From Clavelina lepadiformis (Eukaryota > Chordata > Ascidiacea > Aplousobranchia > Clavelinidae), in NCBI RefSeq assembly GCF_947623445.1, contig NC_135240.1, positions 20,522,001-20,586,000 on the forward strand: a stretch of 64,000 nucleotides of DNA. The letters run 5' to 3'. The notes below the pieces were generated by a model. That model was not told the origin of the DNA and did no database searches. It saw only the letters and a program-made list of their open reading frames with translations. The stretch's first letter is position 1, and the number at the start of each line of letters is the position of its first letter. Below, in pieces: positions 21,483 through 35,300 of the stretch. The translations under genes were made by a program, and so were the position numbers.

Positions 21483-24400
21483 CTACAAATCTTCATCACC
21501 GATCCCCTCAAATGATCTTCCCGTTGTCATGGAAACGACAGGTGTCGCCAAAGTGCTATCCTGACTAATCTCGTTGAGAGGAGGTTGAACCTCCGTGGAT
21601 GAGGAAGTTTTGGGCATTATTGACACGCTGGAGAGCTTTTCCTGTTTGGAAAAAAACAAAGTTTATGCAAACTCAATTATTTGAAATTTAATACAGAGCT
21701 ATTTTGTTTAACAAGTTGCCATTTTTTAATTTTTCCATGTTGTTTGTTGATTCCAATGTTCATTGATTGGGGAAAAGTAAAATAACAATACGCATTCAAG
21801 TCATCGTATACGTTAGTTGATATACGTTACAACTGCTGCAGTAAGTGTTTCACAATGCAAGATTATAAAACGTCTACTGGCAATCGTTGATTGATGAATT
21901 AAATTATTTTATCAATATAATACAACATATACTATAGCGTAAAATGTAGACAATGTTTTCGCAGCAAAAAATCAACAATAGAGATGAATGCATCTAACAT
22001 AGTTGGAAAACTCACGGAAATCTTCTTCACAGACTCTTTTGCTTTTTGAATTCCAGAAATATCAGTGCTTTCAATCTGAAAACGTAAACGTCCATTTAAA
22101 ACTAAATGTTTATCACGCAGTTATAAACAGCTCAAAGTGGACGGTAAGTGTACAGCGCTTGACAAGAACGTTCAAAATTACTTTCGTTTATGCTAACACA
22201 TGTCATACGCACCTCTACGTCTGTGGCATCAAACAAGGCTTCTGTTGTTTTATCACGAGGTTTGTAGGTTGGTCGCACGCCAGTAGAATCTCGATCTGCG
22301 GGCTGAAAAACAAAGTTCGCTACACATTATCAAGTGTGGTGACACTGCATGTACGATAGATTGCATTTTTTCCGCAATATCGCGTATCTAACGTAATATG
22401 GCTATAACATAGTCTTCCAATTCGTTCGGCGATTACGATTGAGGTCAATAATAATTAATTATAATTAATGAAAATATAGGTATTTCGAATAAAGCAATCG
22501 GCTGGCTGCAGACATGGTACACTGTACAACTGGTAACAGTTACCTTTCGTATGCGTTCTCCTTTTCTTTTTCTTATGAGTTCATCCACCATAGACTTGAT
22601 GCACATGCTTATCACGATTGCCTAAAACATAGTACTGTAGTAACAGATTTAGTTAGCTGTACAATAAAAAATAGATTCTAAATCACTTGAAGATAATACT
22701 ACGTATGTATAGAAAGCAGGTAGACTCAACATCACTTATTACCTGGTCACTAAGCAAGCTAACCCAGCGCAGATTGCCCTTGCTTACTAAATACTCGAAA
22801 TTTAACTGCAAAAGTGGGTTATCAGACTTTTCACTAGAACTTTTCAGGCCATGATTAATATGAGATGATATCTGAAAATAAAGCAATAATATAATCAAAC
22901 AGTATGAATGTTAGGTAGCTTTTAGCAGTGTTACCGTTAGGTTAGCAGTTGGCACTACACTGCCGTTTCATGCTCTAGTTTTGAGCATTTTCTGGTAAAA
23001 TCTGAATTATTTTACATATTCCTGCTGGTACTACTGTACAGTTATCACTGTTAAAGACACCGCAAATAGATGCAACAATTTACTTGTTTATTGATGAAAC
23101 CAGCAGAAGTACAGTTACATAACAGTTATATTATACATTACCTTCCAGCATTTTATCCTTGTTACTAAAAAAGCTTTCTCTTTAGTTTCGTTGTTGTTTG
23201 ACAGAATTCTATAAAAAGAATATGTAAATTCATGTAGCCAATGCACAGCGTTTGTAGAAAACAAGAATACTGGACTATATAATGGTGGTACTTTTTAACA
23301 AACAAAATCATTCACCTAAACTTTAATTCATAATTTCCAGCACTGATAACAGCTCGGCTACCTTGACTTGGAAAATCAGTAAGGCAAGGATGAAACTGAA
23401 GGTAGCCATAGTTTTGCAATGTTTGACACAAATGGAGGCACTGCAAAAATATACAAATTTTTAAACATACAAAAATTGGTACAGTACCGCAGAGTTTTCT
23501 GGTTTAATTAAGAGGACAGAAGATCAACCTCCAATTTTGAACCTTTGTTATACAATCTTTTCAATCTTTGTTTTGCCTCATCAGGACACTTTGTCCACCC
23601 CGTGGCAACATCACTTTGTGCCTAAAAAATTATACCCAAGACAAAAATGTAATGTCTGAATTTATCGCAGCAATATCTCCAAATTCATATCACATAAAGG
23701 TTAATGCGATATACTACAGTTTATACCTGTACTACAAGAAGGTTTAGACCAATATGATTCTTTGCAACTGTTTCATCAATGCTTTGGTCCCAGTAAGTTT
23801 TCCTAACAAGAACTTTGTAGGAACGTCTATCTTGCAGACTTTTCAGTGATATGTATGGACATTCAAACTCTTGCAATTTGCGAACGACTGTATAATAAAA
23901 TAAAATTTATAATAGCATAAAGTACTAAATGTCCGATGATTATAGTAAACATATTTATTAAGTTCATGATGGCATAGTATGTACATTCGCTAGTTGGGCC
24001 TATACTTCTATTTTACATAACGGTAAATTGAATTAAAATAAAAAGTGAGAGATGTTTCTCATATATTTCCAAAGACACTAAAACAACATTAAAATAATCC
24101 AGTTGGGACCTGAATAATTGCCGTCCAAGTCACCCTTAATTAAAAACAGCCCAAAATAATAAGTGAGTTCTTCGGATAAGCCCATCACTGACATCACATT
24201 CTGGTAAAATTCAACAACAAATAAATTTATTACAAGGGAGGAAGAGGATATACACACACAAACGTTTTAATAATCCAACTGAGTGAAAATAAGCTAGACC
24301 TTTTAATGCAGTTATAAGTTAACTTTTAAAATCAGTTGCAGTAAATTTTACAACCTAAAAGCAAATAGTATTTGACATCAATAACGTTACGATAAAATAA

Positions 24401-25788
24401 AAAAGCTACAGTAATTGATTGTTAGAGCCAATGGCTAAAGGCTCATTGAATGTATCTTGCTCAAACATATAAAAATGCAATACCACAGATTTTGACAAAA
24501 ACACAAAACGTTGTCAATGGCAAGGTAATAAAAACACAACACATGGATGATAATTCTTGAATAAGCAGCATGCTTAAGTGCTAGCAGAATAACCTGAACA
24601 TTTCAACTGAAAGTTGTTTTTCACCAGTTAAAGAACACCAGCCTATTACATAGCAATATGCATGTCATGAATGAAAGAGTTCTAAAGTTTGATTTCATTA
24701 TTTAAATTATATCACATACAAACCTCAAGTACGTCGTCTGTTTTATCAGTGGAGTTAATATTCACTTTAAGCTTAGAACCATTCATCAAGGATACTTCAA
24801 AAGATACTGGAATTGATTCTTCCTGCTGTGTTTCCTAAAAGTAAAAGTGCATTACATGCAATACAATCAGGTGGTTTATTTATACCGTGTTTGTGAAACA
24901 TCATTGAATTAAAATATTTATCACGAAGCTGCAACTTCAGCTTAAACCAGCTAGGTCTATATAAGTAATATACGAGTAAATTTGTCATAGCCTATGCAAT
25001 CAGTAATAGCATACCTGTTGTGCACGACAAAGAAATGTGACAAAGCTTTCACTGGAAGACAAATTTGAATCCTGGCTTACTATAAAATGAAAATTGAAAG
25101 AAATTGGTTGGAGTCATCACATGTCCATTAGAATTGTAACGAAAGTTACTGAGATTTAAAACTACTTGCAGTGTAATTAAAAGTACCTTCCTGAATATAT
25201 TTTTCAAGCTTTAATTTTCTATCTTCTAGATCTATGCCTTTCAATGAAAAAAAATGTTTTGGTGGAAAGGGAGGGATGTTAGCCATTCCACACTCTTGCT
25301 TCAGCTAAATGTTGTAAATGGCTCTTATTATTACACCAAATGTTACAAATCCTTGAGTTTGATCCAATGCCACACAAATATTATGTTATACTACTTTGCC
25401 GGAAACAATCGACACACTTACCTGCTCGTTGAGAGCATGCAACTGGCTGTATCGCACAACACAATGCAGACCTCCATTGACATACAAGTTGAATGCCTAC
25501 AAATATTAATCAGACCGAGAGTAACAATCAATTATTTAGGTTTAAGATGATATACATTTGCATAGAAAGAATTAACAATTAGTCCAGATCTGTGTTTTTA
25601 AACTCAACTAACTAAGATTTACTACCAACAGCCATCACAATGCCCAATTATCTGTATTCATGAGTATAAAATACAGAGCAAAATAAAACATTACCATATT
25701 TTAAAAAATTGTGAAAAGCATATGTAACCTTGTAAGTTGTGCCAGATTCATTTTTCAGTTCTTGAGTGTCAGGGATTGAAAAATGCAT
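21483..25788 (-). CDS. SNX17: sorting nexin 17 (SNX17), 15 exons
   Basis: Coding-order exons: 25788-25729, 25496-25422, 25304-25187, 25079-25015, 24834-24724, 24200-24110, 23887-23727, 23621-23529, 23440-23316, 23208-23142, 22871-22743, 22621-22544, 22302-22213, 22075-22016, 21641-21483 (1482 nt, 493 aa; human 470). The N-terminus MHFSIPDTQ and the PX phosphoinositide pocket (HCVVRYSQL, PPFPPKHFFSL) cover residues 1 to about 105. A FERM-like module follows (YYFGLFLIKGDLDG, RKLQEFECPYIS, VTRIKCWK, FEYLVSKGNLRWV, MCIKSMVDELI). The last nine residues FEGIGDEDL are the SNX17 signature, which separates it from SNX31 and is the tail that binds Retriever. The family sits on early endosomes through PI3P and recycles NPxY/NPxF cargo such as LRP1 and integrins. 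The start codon follows AACAG by one base. Confidence 0.96.
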
Positions 25789-26369
25789 GCTGTTTAGTAA
25801 AGTTTTAATCTATTTACCTTATAGAAAAAAAAATAGGCTATATGTTTCCAAATCCAAACTTATTGCTCTTCCATTACGTTACATATTTTAGCACTGCAAA
25901 CAACACTGCTCTTACAAATGCCTAGTATTAAGAAACATAAAATCTGATATTATCAAACTAGAAAAAAAAAATTGTATTACTTTCAAGTTTCAAACGAGGC
26001 TGTGCCTAACTGAAGAAGATTCAGATTTGTGAGAACACATAAATAGGTTTTGAGATTTGCGTAAATCCAAATCTGGTGAATCTCATTTCACTTTTTCAAA
26101 ATAATTAGATTAGGGGAATCATGGCTAAACTTGTCACTTAGTTGGTTTTGGTAGTCTATACAAAAATCAACATATATATACAAATAAAACTAAAAATTCC
26201 CTGACATTCCCGTGTTTTTACAGTCAGTCATACAATTGAAAACTTAAATGTTTTGCTGGTAGTTTTTTACTATAGATGCAAAATAAAGGTTTTGGCCCCA
26301 GTCTGTTCGTAAGATTCAGATCCATAAAAATAACAAATTTCGTGATAAATTGTGAGTATAATTCAGAAT

Positions 26370-27215
26370 CGTGTTCGATTTGGTGGACGTAGAACTTGCT
26401 GCTGTTTACTTAACGGTCGCTTTTTGTCATCTGTTCTGTGAGTCCTTTGCTGTTACTAGCCAGCCGTATATTTGTAAAGAAGTTTTCTGTCATTACGTTG
26501 TAGCCTCGCTTATCATGGGTGTTATTTGTAAGCCTCGTGACAACATCTTCAGCTAGCGGTTTGCCATTTCTTTGTTCTTTCTCCAGGGCTCCGAGGTATG
26601 GAAAAATGTTGTAGACATACTTTGAACCAACTTCTGTCAATATCCAAAACTTCATTCCAAATTAATCTGGTATATTAGGCACATAGACAATATACGGCGC
26701 CTGTTTTTCATAAGAAATAATTGCTCATCAATTGTTAGGCTCCATTCTGGGATATAGTTGAATAAGCAATTGGCCACAAATGTTTCAAAAATTTCACGAA
26801 TGTGTAAAAAAGTGTCCTCTGTGAGCCTTTGCCTTGTCTATCCTTATTATAAACCTAATAAACTTGTTGATTTCAAAGAAATTGTCTCTAGGCATGGCTT
26901 CGTGGAATATGCTTGGTCCATATGTTTTATTCCACAGGAAATGTACAGAGTGGTGCTTTCCATAAATTCCTCTGGCGTACTGAAGTGTAATGAAAGTCTC
27001 TAGCATGTCCATTGTAAGGCTAAAACTGGGATTGGTTTTACTTGCTTCTAGGTTGGTGTGTATAGTAATGAATTTCAGTATGTTATTACCGATGAAGAGC
27101 TTCCAACATTCGTATGAGCTAACACCTGCTCTTCGGCGTATAGAAGGGCAAACACCAGCTCTGATGTGGAAAATATTAGCTGTTGATAGGATAACTGTCA
27201 TGCAACTGAAACACT
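26370..27215 (-). pseudogene. broken piggyBac-type transposase
   Basis: Minus-strand segments match the DDE_Tnp_1_7 domain of piggyBac transposases in order. From 27201 to about 26794 there is an N-terminal part (TLQYARGIYGKHHS, SIFHEAMPRDNFFEINKFIR). Then comes a segment with SLTIDEQL, the first catalytic Asp region. Then 26655-26410 has MKFWILTEVGSKYVYNIFPYLG-type sequence; its second catalytic site reads NVMTENFFTNI, where Asp is normally expected in place of Glu. Frames shift between segments and the C-terminus, with the third catalytic Asp and Cys-rich end, is missing. No terminal repeats or TTAA flanks were recognised. It belongs to a different subgroup from the copy at 42275. Confidence 0.82.
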
Positions 27216-27219
27216 AATG

Positions 27220-29285
27220 TCGAAATCGACACCTTCGGAGTTCTAGGTATAACTCAAAAAAACTTGCTACGTAAATTTTATATCCTAATTATTGAGCTGA
27301 AACTAAACTGAACAGAAATTTGTTCGACAGCGTAAAATCTGAGAATCGCGAGCAAATAGCAATTGTTAAAAATTGCATATTGAACTTATAAAAATGTTGA
27401 AATCGAGATTGCTGGAGTTCTAGCGTTAATATGACATAAACTCAGCAATAAATCCTCACTCATCTCCTAAAATCTAAATAAATTGTCCTACTATTGAAAG
27501 GCCGATGGATGTATTATTATTCAATAAAAATTTACCAGGCTATTGAATTTTTTTTACAGACCTAAAATCACATGTATTGAAAATATAGAGGCCCTTTGGA
27601 GTTGGAATAAATATAACAGTTACACTCCATTTTATCTAAAATGGCTATCCAGCATGGATGAATACATTTTTATAACCTTTGTGCATTATTACAGTTTTCA
27701 ACCGCAAGCTGCTGCAAAACTTATTCCATCTAATTATAATTGAAAGTGACTATTTTGCAGCAGTGAGTAGGTCTTTAAAGCTTTTCCATTTACCCCAACT
27801 TAAGAATCCCTGGGATAGGAAAATGGGCATGCAAAACGTTGGTTTTAGCAATTTTGGGTTAGGTTTCTTGAAGGTAGATTTAGTTTACAATATTATAGAA
27901 TTTAAACAAATGTATGTAGCGGCCGTTGGGTGTTTTGTTTTTTTGTCGCTGGCTTTCGCCCTCACAATGCTCCCAGCACATGTTGATTTAAGCACTGCTA
28001 GTTCGTTTTACCGACTTTTTCCGTTTTGCACCGCTTGTGCACAGGACGCAAGATTGAGTAAAGGTTAAACTCAGAACCTCGTGTTCATTTATTTTAATAT
28101 ATGAGCGAAGGACACAGAGAACAGAAATAGCAACCTTATGAGACAAGGAGTCAACAACGCCGCATCGTAACAGCACGCAACAACGACCTACCTTCGTCAT
28201 AGGCTAACATTAACAAAAAATGTGAAAAATAGCTTCAAACGTTTGATTTTCAAAAAGCCTATACTGAGTACTGAAATTTAATTTATTTTATTATAGGCTA
28301 TTACTTACAGTTTCATTTGTTATCTGTTTTTACAGCCCGAATGTAATAACAGATGGAATAATAACACAAGCACGGTACTGAAGACAAAAATTAATGGCTA
28401 GCAGACCTAAAGCGGGTTTCTTTTCACCATCCAGCTGCACTAATCTTAACCAACTCATTGTGTGTTGTTGTTACCGTGTTACTTATGCGTATTTCTACTG
28501 TCAGCTTTCAATTACCACATTGCATCATTGACCAAATTTAACTGTAACATTTGCTTTTTTTCGTTTGTTTATTGGTAGGCCTATTTGCACGTTGGGTTTA
28601 GTGGTCATGTTAACCATTGATCGAATTTATCATATGTTAACATCATTCTTGCACGTTTTAAGCCCTTGGGCTTACTACTTTTTCCCACCATTGTCTGCTG
28701 GCTGAACTGTGATGTTTCTACTGTATAATGGTTAACATTTTATTTTCTGTTCTCCCACTGACGATGACGAAAAATAAATATCAATACCATACGATAACAG
28801 AGATTTTGGGCTATTGTATTAACATTGCTCAGAATAGATAAAAAAGCAACTCTTAAAGCACTTTGACCGTTTGGATCGTTTGGACCACTTGGATATTTTC
28901 CTTTTTCTGCTCGAGTGATTTTGAACACCTAGGCGAGCAAGATTGGTAATTGGTGGAGCTTTTTCCGACCATTCTGAGAAAGACTTTCTTTCTTTTTTTC
29001 ATAGTCTGAATTGTATTGTTTATTTTTCGCCATTATCTGTGCGAAGCAAATGATACTAACCGTTGTAGTTATACAGCACAATTAAACACATGCTCACGAA
29101 CAATTAACGAGTAGGAAGAGTGGCAAAGCCCAAGGGCTTAAAACATACAAGATAGCAATAATAGAATTGTGCTATAAGACGTTAGGTTAGTATGAGTAAA
29201 GGGTTCTATTGTATCTTTTTGGAATAGATCCTTTGCATCGGTTAATGATTATGAACGAATTCAAAATGGTTTACTGGTTTACAAT
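27220..29285. other. gene-poor intergenic stretch
   Basis: No exon chain could be built. Open frames near 27543-28068 and 27988-28200 are short and unlike known proteins. TTAACCATT at about 28614 is inverted at about 28727-28735, and the palindrome AAGCCCNNGGGCTT-type word occurs near 28661 and 29126; these are possible ends of old MITEs. Confidence 0.45.
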
Positions 29286-29289
29286 GGTT

Positions 29290-29786
29290 TACAAAACCGA
29301 ATTACTGTAACGGAATACTTTTTCAGTATCGATACCGGTAACGTCGGTACTTTTTGCAAAAAGTACCGAATCTCTGTACCGAATTCCTTTTTTCAAGAAA
29401 TTTCAGTCGGTCCCGGTACTCGGTACTTTTCTCGTGATAATTTCAAAATTTTAACAAGTATGTTTTCAAAAATACATGTTAATTAAGCCTTAATACCAGT
29501 TTTAGCATCTGTTAACCTTTTTTAATCCAGAAATGTCAAGTAAAATTACAAGTGATTAACATCGCATATGTTTTGATCTGGAGTAACCTTTACCTGGTGC
29601 ATAATAGCTGAAAAAATTGCATTTGCAGCAGCGTCTTTTACAAAAAAAGTACCGGTACCGGAACCGACAATATACCGAACTACTTTTTTAAAATAGTACC
29701 GAATACCGAAACCGTCAGTACATTTTTTTGCCAAGTACCCGTACCGTTATCGACGGTACTTTCAAAGTAATGACTGCCCACCTCTG
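29290..29786. mobile_element. GGTACC-rich hAT-like element, copy 1
   Basis: The interior is packed with GGTACC/GGTACT/GTACCG words. The right end is ACTGCCCACCTCTG, the inverse of the family start CA(C/A)AGGTGGG(C/T)AGT. The left terminus is replaced by three rough TGGTTTACAA repeats, so it is truncated. It shares order and sequence (ACCGAATTACTGTA, TTTTTCAAGAAATTT, GATAATTT, CAAAAATACATGTTAATTAA) with 54175-54641 and more distantly with 55660-56094. No coding sequence. Confidence 0.8.
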
Positions 29787-32301
29787 GCTATAAGCCTTGC
29801 CTGTAGCTGTTTGACATGCGCCGCTCTAATTTTCGGTTAGAATTGTTCGTTTGTAGTGATTTTTCTGTTGTAATAGTGAACTAAGCCAAAATTTATGTTG
29901 ATAAAAGCTATTACATAAAAAGCTATCTCATAAAAAGCTATTACTGAATTCTATGTTCTAATTTTTGTATTAAGTTATTCATTTTTCACCGTTGACCTTG
30001 AGAGCGAAGAGTATGGTGCTAATCTCGTTGTAAACTCCGTATTAGTGTGCATCCGTATTAGGGCATGCCAAAAACAACTGGCTTGATTTTTTCTTCTCCG
30101 CCGCGCTTTTGACGAAAAAAAAACAGCTTAATTGAATGATCAATAAAGAAAGCAGCTGACTCGTTACGGCAAGTAAAAGGCAAACGGAATAACAGTAAAA
30201 AGAGGAACAAAACTTGTGTTTGACTATTGATAAGAAAACAACCTTAGGGCAAATTGATAAATGTAACTGATTGCACGCCATCACAAAGCAGAAGTAATTA
30301 ATCAACAGAGAGAACGTGGAATATGTCAATAGAGTTTATTGTTTACGCGACATAGAGGCTGAGATGCTAAGTTTAAATTGGACTAAAATTTGCATTGTAG
30401 TAACAGTAATAAGCTTACTATGTTAATCTTATATGTAATAGGCCTAGCTTATGTAAAAAAACACAAAGAATTGTATTATACAGCTATTGTTTAAATTAAA
30501 GAGAGTTTAATCGAACACGACACCATAAAATTATCATCACTATTATAACTATAACAAATAAATTCAGGGAATAGGTAACTTATAAGCAACCAAAGCGCGA
30601 ATAAACGCCATGTTTTTGCATGAGCAAACGCCGAAAACCAAAGTTGTAATCAAGAAACTGCCGAATGGGAATAAAATCAAACCTTTTAGTATATAAGTGA
30701 ATAGTATAAATTAATTGAAACAGACCAATTTTATGGGAACTTCTCTAACAACAGGAGGATCGATCTCCTTCTCTAAGTCACATTCGTGAATATGCCCTTT
30801 GCGCCGGTTTAAAAGAATGTTAGTTTTGTTAATTGCACAAGTTACCATCGTCACGAGGAATCTTAAAATCAGCCATTAAAAACTTGTTTAATGAACCAAA
30901 AAAATACGCAGAATTCATCAAAGGCAAAATCTTTTTCCTGTTAGTCTGCATAAATCCAAAAAAACGCCACATAAGCGAAATTATCTGGCGCGGTTCTGGT
31001 ACTTGTTTTGAAAACCGCTTTAGCTGTTTCTTAACATTTACCACAGAAACTTTTGCTGAAACAGCAATTTTTTTGCAGAAAGCGTTAGTCCCCTAGCGTG
31101 ACAAGGGGTTAGACAGGCCTGGACATGGGGGATTTGCGTTGTTGCACGTACGGGAAAGGTTAAATTTACCTATACCGGAATAATTCCACAACACAAAAGT
31201 TAGCAAAGTAACACTTTAAATATTACGTGTCGACAATTTTAATATGTTTCAATTCTGATGGTTTGGGATTAGTTTGAGCAGCAGCGGTAAAAAAAATTAA
31301 AAAAATTGCCAAAAATATATTTGGTAAGGATTCCTATATAAAACTAGGTACGTTAATTTGGATTAATGTAGGATTGGGTTAGGATTAAGACATTGGTACC
31401 TGTATATACACTAGAGATCTTGTGTTGACGTTTGTGAACTGCATCTAAGTTGTCTTCGCGAATCAGGTAGACGGATCAAGACGTATATTGTATTGAGCAC
31501 AGCATTAATTCCAGATGGAACATTGCAAAGAAAATTATCGACAAGTTTCTTCAGTAAGCGCGACATTTCCGTTTTGCTTTTTTTCTAAGTAGGCCTATGT
31601 AAAATAGTACTTTTTTTTCTCTAAATGAAGCATGACGGCCTTTATCGCATTGGCACTGAGCGGCCTATGTAAGCTAGAGACAAAGAGTTCAGAACGCAGA
31701 TAATTATTATTACCCTTCAAAACAAAAAAGTAAACAGAAGCCCACATTATTTTCCTTAAGGTAATAAAATCAGCACATAGGAAGAGATATAAAACTATTG
31801 AAATGAGATTATAACTGAATGGAATAAGATTAAGACCGTAAAATTAAGTATGCAGAAAAGATAGAAAAACTTATTGCTTTGATGGACTTATTTAAAGCCA
31901 TTTCTTTTGAACGTAGCCCAATGTGGATGTTATTTTTCTGTTAATGATATAAAAACGAGTCCCAGCATAAAAGGTAGTGTGAAGATATTTAAATCTTATC
32001 AATACAATGCGAATCAGCTGCCTATGGTATAAACGATGTTACTTGTTATTTGAGAAGCGATAAAATATAGCGTAATTTGTAGAATGCAAAATTACCATAA
32101 GTGTTCTCACCTGACAACACTTCATGAAATCATAAATCAATAATATTACCAACTTTCACGATAAGCCTATTGCATAAATTATATTATTTTAAAATTATTG
32201 TTATTATTGTCAAAACGTAATAAGTAAGTTTTCAGTCGGACGCAGATTTGAAATAATTGTATAGCAGAAGTTTTACACGTTAACTAACCAAAGCTGCAGC
32301 C
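29787..32301. other. intergenic region upstream of SLC34, no gene seen
   Basis: No supported exon was found. Overlapping opposite-strand open frames at 30829-31096 are the longest but resemble nothing I recognise. Promoter elements for SLC34 are expected near the right end but cannot be named. A small slippage repeat, CATAAAAAGCTAT-like, lies at about 29915-29944. Confidence 0.45.
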
Positions 32302-35300
32302 ATGGAACAGGAGAGCGTGGCATCGGTAACCGCAGAGGACAAAGCTTGGGAAACTCATGATGGTGAGTGTTGGCAACAAAATAGAAATCTAGAGCAGCGG
32401 AAACTTTTAATGGTTTCTTTTTCATTTCCCCAGGCTTATTGCCTATGGTTTTAAGACTTAATTTATCTGCATTAAGTTTGACTTGCCACATTCATTCTTA
32501 CATTTATTTTGTGATGCAGTGGTAAAATTAATATTACCGTAAACTCATTCACTTTTAAGAGAAATTTCTTGTTACACTCATATCTAATGCTGAATAATGC
32601 TTTGTTGTGTTTACAAAATGACTCTCCGAATGATTGACTTTTATAACGAAAAGTATAATATTGCTCTCTAGACTTGAATAATTGTATTCCCAAAGTATTT
32701 TTCCAACAAACTGACAGTCAATGGTGTAAATTAAAAATTCGAGAACTTAGATGGTGGTCAAACTAAGCAGTGAGCAAAAAGGATTTGTCCATAAACAAGT
32801 GAAGTTTATTTTTTGTGCTAAATCGTTTGCAAAATAAGTTAACATCATTATTTAGTTCGCATCTATGAATCATGTCAGTAATAAAACGTGTTAATTCAGC
32901 AAAAAGTGTTTGTTTGTTACTGGCAAGCTGCTTTATGATTGACCTTTTATCTTTACTGACCTCAAACAATACCTGTAATTAAATGTGGAATTCGAACTTC
33001 TTTTCAATTGCTTTCTTACTAAATTTATCAGTCATTTCAAAACAAAATTTGCCGTTGGGCAAAAAACTGTTTAGTTGTCATAAATGTATGTCAAATTTCT
33101 GTAATGCCTGCTTAAAATGCCTCAAGGTTTTGGCCATTCTCCAATCCACCGATGTGCCATATACCGCTTAATCACAACATCTGAACATTTTGATCCAATA
33201 TACCATTCCCACACGACACAAAATTGCGGTGAAAAACAGTGCAAACTGTGTTTCGAATAATGGTCAAATATCCATTTGTAACCTGCATTCAATGTATTAA
33301 TAAGTTATCCAAAGGACTCTTTTCTAAACTTTTCATCATCAATAGTCTACAAGAGCAAATGTAGAATTTCATGAAACAAAGCGACATTGGTCTTCATGCT
33401 TCTACGTTGATTCCGATATTGCGTGGGGACAAAAACACTGGCTTGACGCCAAGATTTGGCCAACAAAAGATATCACATTTGCCGACTTAGTCGTTGAGCC
33501 TTGTAGTTAATTTGCTCGCTATATCCAACGAAGCCATGCCCCCTGTTTGAAAACATAATAAGCTGAAAGGCAAAAAAGTTAGGCTACTTGCCCGACGGGC
33601 AAGTAATAGCCTTTAGTTTACTTGCGAGCCACAAAATCTAGTCTTCTCGGAAGACCGAACAAATGCAAAAGTCGATCTTGATCTATATAGAGCTTTTCGG
33701 TGACCTGTGATTAATCGCAGAGTCGTGTCGTCGTATTGTTTAGTTATGAGATATTGAGCACTAAATACTGTCTACAAAAAATACCATAAAATATATAAAC
33801 AAAGCTTTCATTAAAAACCAGAACAATTTAGTATGTAGCATATGATCGTTATTTATTCCTTTTTTATGCCAGAAATTACATCAGACCTAAAAAACTTTTG
33901 CAGTAAAATGTAAATATACAGTAGGCTACTTCTGTTTTGGCAAACGTATTATAGGATATAAAACCTTGAAATATAAATTAAATTCAAGATTTTTACTGCC
34001 ATAATAACAACCACATATAGCTAGTTTTGATTTTGTAAGGTAACCGGTGTGTCATTTTTATATAAAATGGCTTTTTAGCATTAGGCATAGACTATATATA
34101 GAACTATTGAATGGCGATCAATGAAAGGAGTTTTTTTCAGCAATACCCGTTTTGCTTACATTGCAATTTTGCGGTAATAATCTACAAGACGTAGGTCTGC
34201 AAAATTTTGCTTTTTCAGCAAATTGGTGTCCTTTAGCTTAAGATAATAAAATGAATAGAACAAGCCAGGGTAAGAAGTGAACCGAAAATTCTGACAGTCA
34301 CTAAGCCGAGTATACTCTTCTATTTAAAACGGTGATTCACTAAAACGGAATTTTGTGACTTGTTGTACTGCTTTGCATGCTATAAGATGCACAATTTGGG
34401 CTATTTATGCAAATTATGTAGATTTGTGTTGTATACTGCAGTTATTAACGCGTTCTTCCAAAAAGTTTGAAATCAAAACAATTTTGCATGAATAGCTATA
34501 TTTGAGTATCAGCGTAAACAAACTGTGATTTTGTTATACATAAATTTTATTTTTAAAGATAACTATATTCCATGGAAGAAGAAAACTACTAAAGAAAAAT
34601 TGAAAACAGTCTTGGTCGGACTTGCAAAGACAATTTTGTTACTGATATGCCTTTACTTGTTCATTTGCTCATTAGTGCTCATGGCAGAAGCATTGAATGT
34701 TCTCGGTTTGTTCCATAATATATATTTTCCTCCATACGAAAACCAAACGTATAGACAAAAAGTATAATGGCCCTTGAATGTTGTGAACAGCTGGACGCGT
34801 TGCTGTAAATATTTTCACAAGTGACGTGTTTTTGAGCAATCCTGCGACCGGTCTCATCATAGGCATCTTGGTCACCGTAATCATTCAAAGTTCTTCAACA
34901 ACTACGTCAATCATCATTGCTATGGTGGCAACAGAGGGTAAGTATTTGTATTACAGATTGTTATATACTCATAAGAAAGCACCGATGATAAACAATGTAA
35001 GAAATAACCGTTAAATATTTGACTGTGGCACGGTAATATTACTTCGTGATTATATAAGTTTCTTAAAATTCATCTAGAATAATTTGGGCAACCCTACAGC
35101 ATATCAGTGCGAACGAGTTTAGCAATTTACTATAACCATTGTTTTTGCAGTTATTTCGGTGGCAAAAGCTATACCAATCGTTATGGGGGCTAACATTGGA
35201 ACTTCTGTGACTAACACAGCTGTCGCTTTGACGCTTTCCATGAAAAGAGAACAATTTAGGAAGTAAATGACATACCAAGGCTTACAATAAATTTTCATAA

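Noticed and set aside
27916-28199. Possible solo LTR (TGTAGC...TTCGTCA)
   Set aside because: No target duplication, no inverted TG/CA consensus beyond chance and no second copy in the window.
28612-28736. Small MITE bounded by TTAACCATT and AATGGTTAA
   Set aside because: Nine-base inverted words with TTAA are common in AT-rich sequence and no other copy was seen.
30829-31096. Overlapping 71- and 87-codon frames on opposite strands
   Set aside because: No splice partners, no family resemblance, and such paired frames arise by chance in AT-rich DNA.
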